Source: HGM04593 sp045654645 (lineage in GTDB: Bacteria > Bacteroidota > Bacteroidia > Bacteroidales > Bacteroidaceae). Taken from it: a DNA stretch of 64,000 bases. Of this stretch, positions 44,397 to 52,176 are shown piece by piece. Location of the stretch: assembly GCA_045654645.1 (NCBI GenBank), contig JAZONR010000063.1:100611-164610 (forward strand), read 5' to 3'. A program made the position numbers and the translations under genes. Numbering within the stretch: position 1 is the stretch's first letter; the number at the start of each line of letters is the position of its first letter. The notes below the pieces were generated by a model. That model worked only from the letters and a program-made list of their open reading frames with translations. It was not told the origin of the DNA and searched no databases.

Positions 44397-44397
44397 A

Positions 44398-44425
44398 ATG
44401 ATGCATAATATATATAATGTAAAAA
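44398..44425 (+). other. dif-like 28-bp sequence at the right edge of the element
   Basis: ATGATGCATAA, TATATA, TAATGTAAAAA reads as left arm, six-base centre and right arm. The left arm shares its last six bases GCATAA with E. coli dif; the centre equals that of B. subtilis dif; eight of eleven right-arm bases agree. It starts two bases after the terL stop. No matching site was found at the left edge, and AT-rich chance is possible because it overlaps the A-run of the gapA terminator. Confidence 0.25.
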
Positions 44426-44450
44426 AGGGGCTTCACAATCGTGAAGCCCC
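44421..44450 (-). terminator. Terminator of gapA
   Basis: GGGGCTTCAC/GTGAAGCCCC around AATC, followed on the minus strand by six T. It faces the gapA transcript; on the plus strand it lacks a T-run. Confidence 0.85.
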
Positions 44451-44476
44451 TGACTATTAGAAATTGTTTGCTACAA

Positions 44477-45478
44477 TTACTTAGCAGCGATAACGCGAGC
44501 CATTTCGCAAACCTTGTTTGAGTAACCCCACTCGTTGTCATACCAAGAAACAACCTTAGCGAAGTTAGCATCCAAAGAGATACCGGCCTTTGCGTCGAAG
44601 ATTGAAGTGTTGGCGCAGCCACGGAAGTCTGTAGAAACAACAGCGTCCTCTGTGTAGCCAAGGATACCCTTCAACTCGCCCTCAGAAGCCTCCTTCATAG
44701 CAGCGCAGATGTCAGCCATTGAAGCTTCCTTCTCCAATACTACAGTGAGGTCTACAACTGAAACGTCAGAAGTAGGAACGCGGAAAGCCATACCGGTGAG
44801 CTTACCGTTGAGAACGGGAAGAACCTTACCTACAGCCTTAGCAGCACCTGTTGAAGAGGGGATGATGTTCTCGAGGATACCGCGACCACCACGCCAATCC
44901 TTCTTTGAAGGACCGTCAACAGTCTTCTGAGTAGCTGTTGCAGCGTGTACAGTAGTCATCAAGCCCTTAACGATACCAAACTTGTCGTTCAACACCTTAG
45001 CGATGGGAGCCAAGCAGTTTGTTGTACAAGAAGCGTTAGAGATGATGTCCTGACCAGCGTATGTAGTGTGATTAACACCGTATACGAACATAGGAGTGTT
45101 GTCCTTTGAAGGAGCAGACATAATAACCTTCTTTGCACCGGCGGTGATGTGCTTGCGAGCTGTCTCGTCTGTCAAGAAGAAACCTGTAGACTCAACAACA
45201 ACCTCAGCACCTACCTCGTCCCACTTCAAGTTAGCGGGGTCCATCTCAGCTGTCAAACGGATCTTGTTACCGTTTACTACCAAATAGTTGCCCTCAACCT
45301 CGATTGTACCGTCGAACTGACCGTGTACTGAGTCGTAACGCAGCATATATGCCAAGTAATCAGCATCGAGAAGGTCATTGATACCTACAACCTGAATGTC
45401 GTTGCCGAAGTTCTTAACAGCAGCGCGGAAAACCATACGGCCGATACGACCGAAACCGTTAATACCAAGTTTAATCAT
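44477..45478 (-). CDS. gapA: Glyceraldehyde-3-phosphate dehydrogenase
   Basis: 333 residues, full length. NAD-binding start GINGFGRIGRMVFRAA, catalytic Cys in SNASCTTNCLAP and the later NLTG-type region (GKLTGMAFRVPT) are present. Codons look strongly biased to preferred triplets, as for a highly expressed gene. The promoter lies about 275 bases upstream, leaving a long leader that encodes a 29-residue lipoprotein. Confidence 0.98.
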   Translation of the reverse strand: MIKLGINGFGRIGRMVFRAAVKNFGNDIQVVGINDLLDADYLAYMLRYDSVHGQFDGTIEVEGNYLVVNGNKIRLTAEMDPANLKWDEVGAEVVVESTGFFLTDETARKHITAGAKKVIMSAPSKDNTPMFVYGVNHTTYAGQDIISNASCTTNCLAPIAKVLNDKFGIVKGLMTTVHAATATQKTVDGPSKKDWRGGRGILENIIPSSTGAAKAVGKVLPVLNGKLTGMAFRVPTSDVSVVDLTVVLEKEASMADICAAMKEASEGELKGILGYTEDAVVSTDFRGCANTSIFDAKAGISLDANFAKVVSWYDNEWGYSNKVCEMARVIAAK

Positions 45479-45569
45479 TTTCTTAAAAATTTAATTAAAA
45501 CGTTTATAATTAAAAAAACTCTCGTTTCCTTTTTTTAAACAAGTTCAATGAGGCACAGCCCCACAGGAA

Positions 45570-45659
45570 CTATCCACAATTGCAATATTCAGCACTGCGA
45601 CACGCCACAACCAAAATGGCTGCAAGCAACATAAGCAGCAAAAAGTAGCCTTTTTTCAT
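45570..45659 (-). CDS. 29-residue lipoprotein in the gapA leader
   Basis: ATG at 45659 to TAG at 45570. The peptide has a Lys-rich start (MKKGY), a hydrophobic run (FLLLMLLAAILV) and a lipobox VVAC, leaving a tiny mature chain CRSAEYCNCG with three cysteines. It is downstream of a perfect promoter and 91 bases before gapA. It could be a real small lipoprotein, a leader peptide affecting gapA, or both. The sequence 45479-45569 is AT-rich with no other feature. Confidence 0.55.
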   Translation of the reverse strand: MKKGYFLLLMLLAAILVVACRSAEYCNCG

Positions 45660-45754
45660 AATGTACCCAACTAAATATTGCCGCGCAGAGCAACAAAACC
45701 GTTAATTACCAATGTTTTACATCAGCAAAAACCGTCTCTGCACAGTTTTCACTG

Positions 45755-45786
45755 CAAATTTAAATAAATGTTTTCACATATACAAA
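45755..45786 (-). promoter_or_regulatory. Promoter of the small lipoprotein and gapA
   Basis: Perfect match on the minus strand: TTTG (45783-45786), 20 bases, TAAATTTG (45755-45762). The transcript would start near 45748, giving gapA a ~270-base leader. Confidence 0.7.
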
Positions 45787-46020
45787 GCAAATCACAAGCT
45801 AAAATAGAAAAAATGCAATAAAAAAACACAAAAAGCACAACTGCACCCCACAGACAACAATCCCACACCACCCAACCGCCACATCCGAATAAAGGGAAAA
45901 AGCCCCTCTTTCACCCCTTCCAAAGCACCACCAAGCGCCAAGAAAAACACGCTGCAAACTTTTTTCTTTGTTCAATGCAATATTTTTTACCATTTTTCAC
46001 ATCATTTTCACAAATTTCCC

Positions 46021-46028
46021 TATCTTTG
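46021..46028 (+). promoter_or_regulatory. -7 box of mscL; the 45790-46020 gap
   Basis: TATCTTTG, perfect -7, 46 bases before the mscL ATG; the -33 region reads TTTTTC, a weak match. The gap from 45790 to 46000 is AT-rich with a C/A-biased stretch and no feature I can support. Confidence 0.5.
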
Positions 46029-46073
46029 CGTTCAGTTTTTAGCACAATCATTAATAATTTAAACAATACTACT

Positions 46074-46556
46074 ATGGGATTTCTTAAAGATTTTAAGGCC
46101 TTTGCAATGAAAGGCAACGTAATTGATATGGCAGTCGGTGTCATCATCGGTGGAGCATTCGGTAAAATTGTAACATCTGTTGTAAATGACATCATTATGC
46201 CCCCCATCGGTCTTTTGGTAGGCGGTATGGACTTCAAGGAACTCAAATGGGTTATGCAGGCCGCAAAGCCCGAGGTTCTCAACGAGGCCGGCGAAGTTGT
46301 TGAGCCCGCTGTTGCAGCCGTTACACTCAACTATGGTAACTTCCTGCAGCAGACATTCGACTTCCTCATCATCGCAATGTCAATCTTCATTGTAATCAGA
46401 CTCATTGCCAAGGTAACAGAGATGACAAAGAAGAAAGAGGAAGAGGCAAAGAAGGCAGCTCCTGCTCCCGCACCCGCTCCTGCACCTGCTCCCGAGCCCA
46501 GTGCAGAAGAGAAACTCCTCACCGAAATTCGCGACCTCTTGAAAGAGAAGAAATAA
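46074..46556 (+). CDS. mscL: Large-conductance mechanosensitive channel
   Basis: 160 residues from the ATG at 46074 (MGFLKDFKAFAMKGNVIDMA). Two membrane helices are visible: the pore helix with GVIIGGAFGKIVTSVVNDII and the second helix FLIIAMSIFIVIRLI. The C-terminus has an Ala-Pro repeat linker (APAPAPAPAPAPE) and the bundle helix LLTEIRDLLKEK. It releases solutes on osmotic downshock. The start 33 codons upstream is rejected because it lies before the promoter. Confidence 0.96.
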   Translation: MGFLKDFKAFAMKGNVIDMAVGVIIGGAFGKIVTSVVNDIIMPPIGLLVGGMDFKELKWVMQAAKPEVLNEAGEVVEPAVAAVTLNYGNFLQQTFDFLIIAMSIFIVIRLIAKVTEMTKKKEEEAKKAAPAPAPAPAPAPEPSAEEKLLTEIRDLLKEKK

Positions 46557-46568
46557 TAGCGCACACAA

Positions 46569-46606
46569 ATGAGAGTGAAACCACGCGGGTTTCACTCTCA
46601 TTTTTT
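46569..46606 (+). terminator. Terminator after mscL
   Basis: ATGAGAGTGAAACC pairs with GGTTTCACTCTCAT around ACGCG, followed by six T, 12 bases past the stop. Confidence 0.85.
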
Positions 46607-46629
46607 ATAAAACATTATCACTCCACCCT

Positions 46630-46661
46630 CTTGTGGAAAAAGATAAAAAGCAGTAACTTCG
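46630..46661 (+). promoter_or_regulatory. Promoter of guaA
   Basis: CTTG (46630-46633), 20 bases, TAACTTCG (46654-46661), 35 bases before the ATG. Confidence 0.5.
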
Positions 46662-46696
46662 CAACACAAAAAGCAACCTATAATATATATAAGAAT

Positions 46697-48004
46697 ATGA
46701 AACAGGATATGATTGTTATTTTGGACCTTGGCAGCCACGAGAACACCGTGCTTGCAAGAGCCATCCGCGCATTGGGAGTATATAGCGAAATCTACCCCCA
46801 CGACATCACAGTAGATGAACTCAAGGCCCTCCCCAACGTAAAAGGTATAATCATCAACGGCGGCCCCAACAATGTTATTGACGGTGTAGCCATTGATGTG
46901 AACCACGACATATACAATGCAGGCTTCCCCATTATGGCAGCCGGCCACGACAAGGCACTCTGCGACCTCAAGATAGAGCAGATAGGCAACGATGTTGAGG
47001 TTGTGAAAGCAGCCGTTGAGTCATTCGTTCTCAACACCTGCAAGGCCGAGAAGAACTGGAATATGACCAACTTCGTAAACGACCAGGTAGAGCTCATCCG
47101 TCGTCAGGTGGGCAACCGCAAAGTGCTGTTGGCCCTCTCGGGCGGTGTAGACAGTTCAGTTGTTGCAGCCCTCCTTCTCAAAGCCATTGGCGACAACCTT
47201 GTGTGCGTGCACGTGAACCACGGCCTGATGCGCAAGGGCGAGAGCGAAGCAGTTGTTGAGGTATTCAGCAAGCAGCTATGCGCCAACCTCGTATATGTTG
47301 ATGCAACAGACCGCTTCCTTGGCAAGCTCGAAAACGTAGCCGACCCCGAAGAGAAGCGCAAGATTATCGGCGGCGAGTTTATCCGCGTCTTTGAAGAGGA
47401 AGCACGCAAGCTCGACGGCATCGACTTCCTGGGCCAGGGAACAATCTACCCCGACATTGTGGAGAGCGGCACCAAAACAGCCAAAATGGTTAAATCTCAC
47501 CACAACGTTGGCGGCCTTCCCGAAGACCTCCAGTTCGAATTGGTAGAGCCCATTCGCCAGCTATTCAAGGACGAGGTACGCGCCTGTGGTCTCGAGCTTG
47601 GCTTGCCCTATGATATGGTATACCGCCAGCCATTCCCCGGTCCCGGTCTTGGAGTGCGCTGCCTTGGCGCCATCACCCGCGACCGCCTTGAGGCACTTCG
47701 CGAGAGCGACGCCATCCTGCGCGAGGAGTTCAAGAACGCCGGCCTCGACAAAACCGTATGGCAATACTTCACCGTAGTGCCCGACTTCAAGTCGGTAGGC
47801 GTGCGCAACAACGCCCGCTCATACGATTGGCCCGTAATCATCCGTGCCGTGAACACAGTGGATGCAATGACAGCCACCATAGAGCAAATCGAGTGGCCCA
47901 TCCTCCTAAAGATTACCGACCGCATACTCGCCGAAGTTCCCAACATCAACCGCGTATGCTACGATATGTCGCCCAAACCCAGCGCCACAATTGAGTGGGA
48001 GTAA
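46697..48004 (+). CDS. guaA: GMP synthase with degenerate glutaminase domain
   Basis: 435 residues against about 510 for the usual enzyme. The ATP pyrophosphatase half is complete: PP-loop LALSGGVDSS (146-154), GQGTIYPDIVES, KSHHNVGGLPE, PFPGPGLGVR and the C-terminal MSPKPSATIEWE. The N-terminal class I amidotransferase region is only ~110 residues; where LGICYG should carry the nucleophile it reads FPIMAAGHDKALC, and the His/Glu pair region is missing. It should aminate XMP with free ammonia or take ammonia from a partner. A second, complete guaA may exist elsewhere. Confidence 0.88.
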   Translation: MKQDMIVILDLGSHENTVLARAIRALGVYSEIYPHDITVDELKALPNVKGIIINGGPNNVIDGVAIDVNHDIYNAGFPIMAAGHDKALCDLKIEQIGNDVEVVKAAVESFVLNTCKAEKNWNMTNFVNDQVELIRRQVGNRKVLLALSGGVDSSVVAALLLKAIGDNLVCVHVNHGLMRKGESEAVVEVFSKQLCANLVYVDATDRFLGKLENVADPEEKRKIIGGEFIRVFEEEARKLDGIDFLGQGTIYPDIVESGTKTAKMVKSHHNVGGLPEDLQFELVEPIRQLFKDEVRACGLELGLPYDMVYRQPFPGPGLGVRCLGAITRDRLEALRESDAILREEFKNAGLDKTVWQYFTVVPDFKSVGVRNNARSYDWPVIIRAVNTVDAMTATIEQIEWPILLKITDRILAEVPNINRVCYDMSPKPSATIEWE

Positions 48005-48040
48005 CAAAAAAAAGAGCCTCAGGGCTCTTTTTTTTGTTAC
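48001..48040 (+). terminator. Terminator after guaA
   Basis: GTAACAAAAAAAAGAGCC, loop TCA, then the exact complement ending in eight T plus GTTAC. The stem includes the guaA stop codon. Confidence 0.85.
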
Positions 48041-48048
48041 TCCTTCCG

Positions 48049-48143
48049 AAGCAATTACAAAGCAATGGTCGCGCGTAGCATAGCCGAAGGTTATGCTACG
48101 CGCGGGTTGCGGTCGCAAAGCGATTGTAATTGTTTCAATGGGA
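48049..48143. repeat. Imperfect long inverted repeat
   Basis: Outer arms CAATTACAA and TTGTAATTG, inner arms CGCGTAGCATA and TATGCTACGCG around GCCGAAGG. The left 30 bases (AAGCAATTACAAAGCAATGG) recur as AAGCAATTACATAGCGATGG at 51931. It abuts the recombinase remnant, so it may be a relic of an invertible or transposable unit. Confidence 0.5.
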
Positions 48144-48293
48144 GAGCCGCAACGCGGCTACAATCACCAGAAAGAAGAATACAAAGAGGTTATTTCTTTC
48201 TTGAAGCGTGGTTACTCTGTACGAAATACAGCAACCCTCGCTAATGTTAGCGTTAGTACAGTACAGAGAGTAAAGAGAGAGTTTAGTATTTAA
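48138..48293 (+). pseudogene. Remnant of a serine-recombinase C-terminal helix-turn-helix
   Basis: 51 codons reading MGEPQRGYNHQKEEY, then EVISFLKRGYSVRNTATLAN and VSVSTVQRVKREF. This is the HTH tail of Hin/Mpi-like resolvase-invertases; the catalytic N-terminal domain is absent. It may be a decayed gene end, or a tiny stand-alone HTH protein. A strong hairpin at 48312-48344 follows. Confidence 0.5.
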
Positions 48294-48311
48294 TTTGAAT
48301 TTAGTTTGTAA

Positions 48312-48344
48312 GTTATTGCTCCTGGCGAAGCCGGGAGCAATAAC
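48312..48344. terminator. Hairpin after the recombinase remnant
   Basis: GTTATTGCTCCTGGC pairs with GCCGGGAGCAATAAC around GAA (one wobble), followed by TTTGTTTT. Confidence 0.6.
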
Positions 48345-48362
48345 TTTGTTTTATTAATTTCA

Positions 48363-48394
48363 CTTGATTATAATTATACGAATATGTATTTTTG
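48363..48394 (+). promoter_or_regulatory. Promoter of the LRR protein
   Basis: CTTG (48363-48366), 20 bases, perfect -7 TATTTTTG (48387-48394), 20 bases before the ATG. Confidence 0.6.
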
Positions 48395-48414
48395 CGCTAT
48401 AAAATATAAGATAG

Positions 48415-50463
48415 ATGGGCGAATTAAATTTGCAAAAGTCAATAGATACAGGCCAAATGGAAGATATGCTCAAGTTTAGCGAAGATGAAAAAACAGTAAT
48501 TGGTGTTAATGACAGGAACATTACTCATATTGCAATTCCCCACGGCGTAACAGCCATAGGGGATTTTGCGTTCAATGGATGTGCCTCATTGGAAAGCATT
48601 GACATTCCCTGCAGTGTAACGTCAATTGGCATTGCCGCGTTCACAGAATGTGCATTGCTAAAGGAGATTAACATCCCCAACAGCGTAAGAAGCATTGGCT
48701 GCAGCACATTCGAAGGGTGCAAGTCGCTGCGCAGCATAAGTCTTTCAAACAGAATAACAAAGATACCGTGCACAGCATTCGAGGGCTGCTCGGCATTGGA
48801 ATCTATAGACATCCCCAACAGTGTTGTTCAAATTGAACTATATGCATTCCGCCAATGCTCATCACTGAAAAGAATAGACATGGGCAACAGCATAGTCACT
48901 ATAGAAGACAGCGTTTTTGAAGAGTGCCCACAGCTGAAAAGTATCTACATTCCCCAAAGCATAACATCCATTGCAGAGAGGGCATTCAACGGCTGCCACT
49001 ACCTGAGAAGGATTGATGTTGCCGAGGATAACAAGCACTACGCATCGAAAAACGGCATACTATTCAACAAAGAGCTCACCCGGATAGTGAGACTGCCCAT
49101 TGGAAGAAAGATAAAGAAGTTTACCATTCCCAACGGCGTAGAAGAGATATCACGATATGCCTTTGGCGACTGTTCTGCATTGCAGAGCGTTAAAATCCCC
49201 AAAAGCGTAACAGTGATTAAGGAGTTTGCCTTTATGTACTGCATAGGGCTGCAGGAGATTGTACTGCCCCACACCATCACAGCCATAAAAGACTTTGCCT
49301 TTTTGGCCTGCTCGGCATTGAAGAGCATTGAGATACCCTGCAATGTAGCAACACTTGGCTACAAGGCTTTTGCCTATTGCAAATCGTTGGAAAGCATAAA
49401 CATTAAGGCCCCATTGCCCAAGATTGAGTCGCGCACATTCACCGAGTGCTACTCGCTGCGCAACATTGAGCTCCCTAACAGCATAACAACCATTGAAGAA
49501 GCGGCTTTTGAGAGATGCACTTCGCTGAAGAGTATAACAATACCCAACAGCGTAACTGTAATAGAGAACAACGCCTTTGCCTATTGCAGTTCACTGGAGA
49601 GCGTCGAACTGCCCGCAAACCTCACCGAGCTTGCACACTTCACATTCCACTACTGCGAATCACTGAAAGAGATTGAACTGCCGCAAAGCATAACACTCAT
49701 TGGAGCGAACGCCTTTAGTGAATGTACATCACTCACAAGCATTGTAATCCCTTGCAATGTAACCCAAATTGAAGAGTACGCCTTCAACAACTGCATCAAC
49801 CTGAAGAGTGTAGAGATACCGGGCAGCGTTAATAGCATAGGGAATAGCACATTCTGCTGGTGCGGCTCCCTTGAGAACATCACAATGCACTATGGCATAG
49901 AGCACATTGGCCAGTATGCATTCTTCAGCTGTACCGTACTGGAGAGGATTGAACTCCCCGACAGCATAAAGTCCATTGGGGAGATGACATTCTACGGCTG
50001 CAAATCATTGAAGGAGATAAAAATCCCCGAGGGAGTAACCTGCATAAGCAAGCATCTGCTGAACGGTTGCCCGGCGCTGGAGAGCGTAAGCCTCCCCCAT
50101 AGCATAGAGTATATTGGAGCATACTCTTTCGCCGACTGCAGTGCCCTCACACATTTTGAAATCCCCGACAACACAGATACCATTGCCGACAATGCCTTCT
50201 ATGGCTGCACAGCGTTGCAAGAATTGACAGTGGGAACAGGCATCAGAGTTATAGGAAGTGAGGCTTTTGCCAATTGCAGTGCACTGCACAACATCTATAT
50301 GAAAACACCCGACATTGCCCGTTGCACCATAGACAGCACAACATTCACAGGCATAGACACAGCAAACTGCACCGTTCACATTCCGCAAGGAGCAATGGCA
50401 GCATACACCCAACACCCCCTACCGGGGAATTTCATTATTGTAGAAACAGAACTACAGGAATAG
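48415..50463 (+). CDS. BspA-like leucine-rich repeat protein, no signal peptide
   Basis: 682 residues. After a short acidic start, about 25 copies of a 23-residue repeat follow (pattern I-IP-SVT-IG--AF--C-SL), the LRR_5/BspA type. The chain ends in a cap (VHIPQGAMAAYTQHPLPGNF). BspA-like proteins are often surface adhesins, but here there is no signal peptide, no lipobox and no sorting domain, so an intracellular scaffold or an unusual export route must be considered. It has its own promoter. Confidence 0.85.
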   Translation: MGELNLQKSIDTGQMEDMLKFSEDEKTVIGVNDRNITHIAIPHGVTAIGDFAFNGCASLESIDIPCSVTSIGIAAFTECALLKEINIPNSVRSIGCSTFEGCKSLRSISLSNRITKIPCTAFEGCSALESIDIPNSVVQIELYAFRQCSSLKRIDMGNSIVTIEDSVFEECPQLKSIYIPQSITSIAERAFNGCHYLRRIDVAEDNKHYASKNGILFNKELTRIVRLPIGRKIKKFTIPNGVEEISRYAFGDCSALQSVKIPKSVTVIKEFAFMYCIGLQEIVLPHTITAIKDFAFLACSALKSIEIPCNVATLGYKAFAYCKSLESINIKAPLPKIESRTFTECYSLRNIELPNSITTIEEAAFERCTSLKSITIPNSVTVIENNAFAYCSSLESVELPANLTELAHFTFHYCESLKEIELPQSITLIGANAFSECTSLTSIVIPCNVTQIEEYAFNNCINLKSVEIPGSVNSIGNSTFCWCGSLENITMHYGIEHIGQYAFFSCTVLERIELPDSIKSIGEMTFYGCKSLKEIKIPEGVTCISKHLLNGCPALESVSLPHSIEYIGAYSFADCSALTHFEIPDNTDTIADNAFYGCTALQELTVGTGIRVIGSEAFANCSALHNIYMKTPDIARCTIDSTTFTGIDTANCTVHIPQGAMAAYTQHPLPGNFIIVETELQE

Positions 50464-50672
50464 CACGCAGACAGCATCAATACCACCCCAACGGGGATGC
50501 ACATCCGGGTGAATATTCGCATACATTCATAGGTTATAAAACACAGCCCCTGCGGTGCTGTATACCAACAATGCGGAACAACACAGCCCTGAAAAGGCGG
50601 AATTAACAAATATAGTCCGTGAGGGCTATGACACCCCACCCCTCAACGAACATAACAAGGCATCACTTGACT
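50464..50672. other. Gap with short palindromes between LRR and UDG-like genes
   Basis: Convergent gene ends. I see small inverted repeats (CCCC-AA-CGGGG near 50491; ACAGC...GCTGT near 50545-50562) and a GC-richer composition than other gaps, like a decayed repeat. No gene is supported. Confidence 0.3.
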
Positions 50673-51494
50673 TTATAACGCCAACAGTTCTCTTGCCGTA
50701 TTGCCCAAATACTCAATCATATCACAAGGACTTATTGATTCGTAGCTGAAACGCGCCGGATGCAAAGACCATAAAACTTTGGTTTTGTATCCGGCTATAT
50801 TATAAACAGCCCTTAATTTATCCTCGTACCACTGCTCCTCCCACCGGTACTCAAGCCCCTCAAAAACATCATCCCGCTCCTCCCAGTTCAGCACAATAAT
50901 CAAGTCGGGGCTATACGCCTCAATAATATGCCTTAGACGGTCAATTTTGCGCGACTCCTCGCGCAACAGCTGAAATTTTGAAATATCAGTAATATCTTGC
51001 CAAGTTCCCATCTTCTGCAATGTCCTATCGTGCTCTATGCTGTTGAGATTGCCATACGCCATCTGCTCTATTGACTGATAATCGGCATCAGTAAGTTCGC
51101 ATAAATCCACATCCATTTTATGCAGAGTGATATAAAGATGCAGCTTTTGGCAAAAAGTCCAAAACGACCAGCGGTTGTTTATGTTCCACCCCTCTTTCAG
51201 GCTGTGTTCATCAGCACCCACCTGATTCCTGCCCTGAACTGTTACAACATTAGAGTTTTTCTGCAAATAATTGTCCAGTTCTCCGTTCTTGAAGTCCTGC
51301 ATCATTTCATTAAAGCTAATCCACCCATAAGTGTCCCTCCCCACATAAAAAATCTTTATGGGCGCCTCTTCATACTTCTCAAACGTATATGGAACAAACA
51401 AACCATGAGGCGGATACGATTGTGCGCCTAAATCCACAGCTTTTTTACAGAATTCCTCAACCAATGGAAGAAAATATTGTTTATTAACAGGCAT
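50673..51494 (-). CDS. Uracil-DNA glycosylase superfamily-like protein
   Basis: 273 residues. Two spots match the UDG-fold layout: an early strand-loop IKIFYVGRDTYGWISF, in the place of the GQDPYH-type motif, and a late LWSLHPARFSYE, in the place of the HPSP loop. A middle strand SPDLIIVLNWEERDD also fits. Catalytic residues are not the canonical ones, so the substrate may differ or it may be a nucleic-acid-binding relative. -7 box TATATTTG on the minus strand at 51528-51535. Confidence 0.5.
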   Translation of the reverse strand: MPVNKQYFLPLVEEFCKKAVDLGAQSYPPHGLFVPYTFEKYEEAPIKIFYVGRDTYGWISFNEMMQDFKNGELDNYLQKNSNVVTVQGRNQVGADEHSLKEGWNINNRWSFWTFCQKLHLYITLHKMDVDLCELTDADYQSIEQMAYGNLNSIEHDRTLQKMGTWQDITDISKFQLLREESRKIDRLRHIIEAYSPDLIIVLNWEERDDVFEGLEYRWEEQWYEDKLRAVYNIAGYKTKVLWSLHPARFSYESISPCDMIEYLGNTARELLAL

Positions 51495-51543
51495 AGCTTT
51501 TCATTTGAATTAAAAACATTTCTTTTGCAAATATAAGAAGCTA

Positions 51544-51574
51544 TTTGAATTTATAAAAACTTTACTTAACTTTG
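51544..51574 (+). promoter_or_regulatory. Promoter of the 6S-like RNA
   Basis: Perfect TTTG (51544-51547), 19 bases, perfect TAACTTTG (51567-51574), pointing into a 600-bp region without a gene. Confidence 0.7.
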
Positions 51575-51580
51575 CGTTGA

Positions 51581-51815
51581 CGGCAAATAAAGCCATGACA
51601 TTTATATATAATATTGCTCAAAGCTGTCTGAAATCACCACCTCGGAAATATCAGGAGCAAAATAATAGTTCTATTGAGAGTAGGCACTTATAGTGCAAGC
51701 AATCTCATAGTGTACTATGGTTTGTGGTGAGCCAGGGGGCGTATGACGGTGGTCTGCGCTTTTCTTTTATACATAGTGCCAATGATTGGAGCAAATGTCT
51801 TTGACTATAGAGATT
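51581..51815 (+). ncRNA. ssrS: Probable 6S-type regulatory RNA
   Basis: From the predicted start (~51581) the RNA folds into one long rod with all pairs nested in order: GACAT 51597/ATGTC 51795; TTGCTC 51614/GAGCAA 51789; AAAGC 51620/GCTTT 51758; ACCACC 51636/GGTGGT 51748; ATAGT 51665/ACTAT 51714; TGAGA 51675/TCTCA 51703; end hairpin GCACT 51684/AGTGC 51692. A large internal bubble lies between the ACCACC and ATAGT helices. About 220 bases, a rod and a central bubble are 6S RNA traits: 6S binds RNA polymerase like an open promoter. Identity is inferred from shape, not from a database match. The 3' end is near GATTTTTAA. Confidence 0.55.
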
Positions 51816-51925
51816 TTTAAATATTTAACCTCATACCTTTCGACACCAGTTTGCTTACTTTAGAGTAAAGCCTCAGGTTAAAGCATTGATAATTAAGTCA
51901 AATATTCAGCAGCAAATTGTTATTT

Positions 51926-51960
51926 CCAACAAAGCAATTACATAGCGATGGCCGAAGCGA
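51926..51960. repeat. Second copy of the GCAATTACA repeat; gap 51816-52176
   Basis: AAAGCAATTACATAGCGATG followed by GCCGAAGCGATT resembles the left arm at 48054. Elsewhere in the gap there is a palindrome GTGCAAA-A-TTTGCAC (52082-52096) and a similar TATGCA...TGCATA (52138-52154), possible operator sites for the next gene. No gene is supported. Confidence 0.4.
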
Positions 51961-52176
51961 TTAACTCAATTCGAGTTTGCCATATGTTACTGTTTAAGAT
52001 AGAGAACACATCCGCGCCGCTTAGCCATATATAACTAAATGGCGTAGATATTACCTGAGCATTTCTTTTTCAACATCATAGGTGCAAAATTTGCACATAC
52101 CGATATTAGGGAGTATTTTTGCTGTACAAATAACTTTTATGCACATTTTGCATATTGCTCTTATTAACTCCATACA

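Noticed and set aside
46440..46530. Ala-Pro repeat at the C-terminus of MscL as an anomaly
   Set aside because: Ala/Pro-rich linkers before the C-terminal bundle are ordinary in this family.
50274..50606. 110-codon frame across the end of the LRR gene and the gap
   Set aside because: Mostly a frame-shifted shadow of LRR repeats; the remainder is repetitive intergenic DNA.
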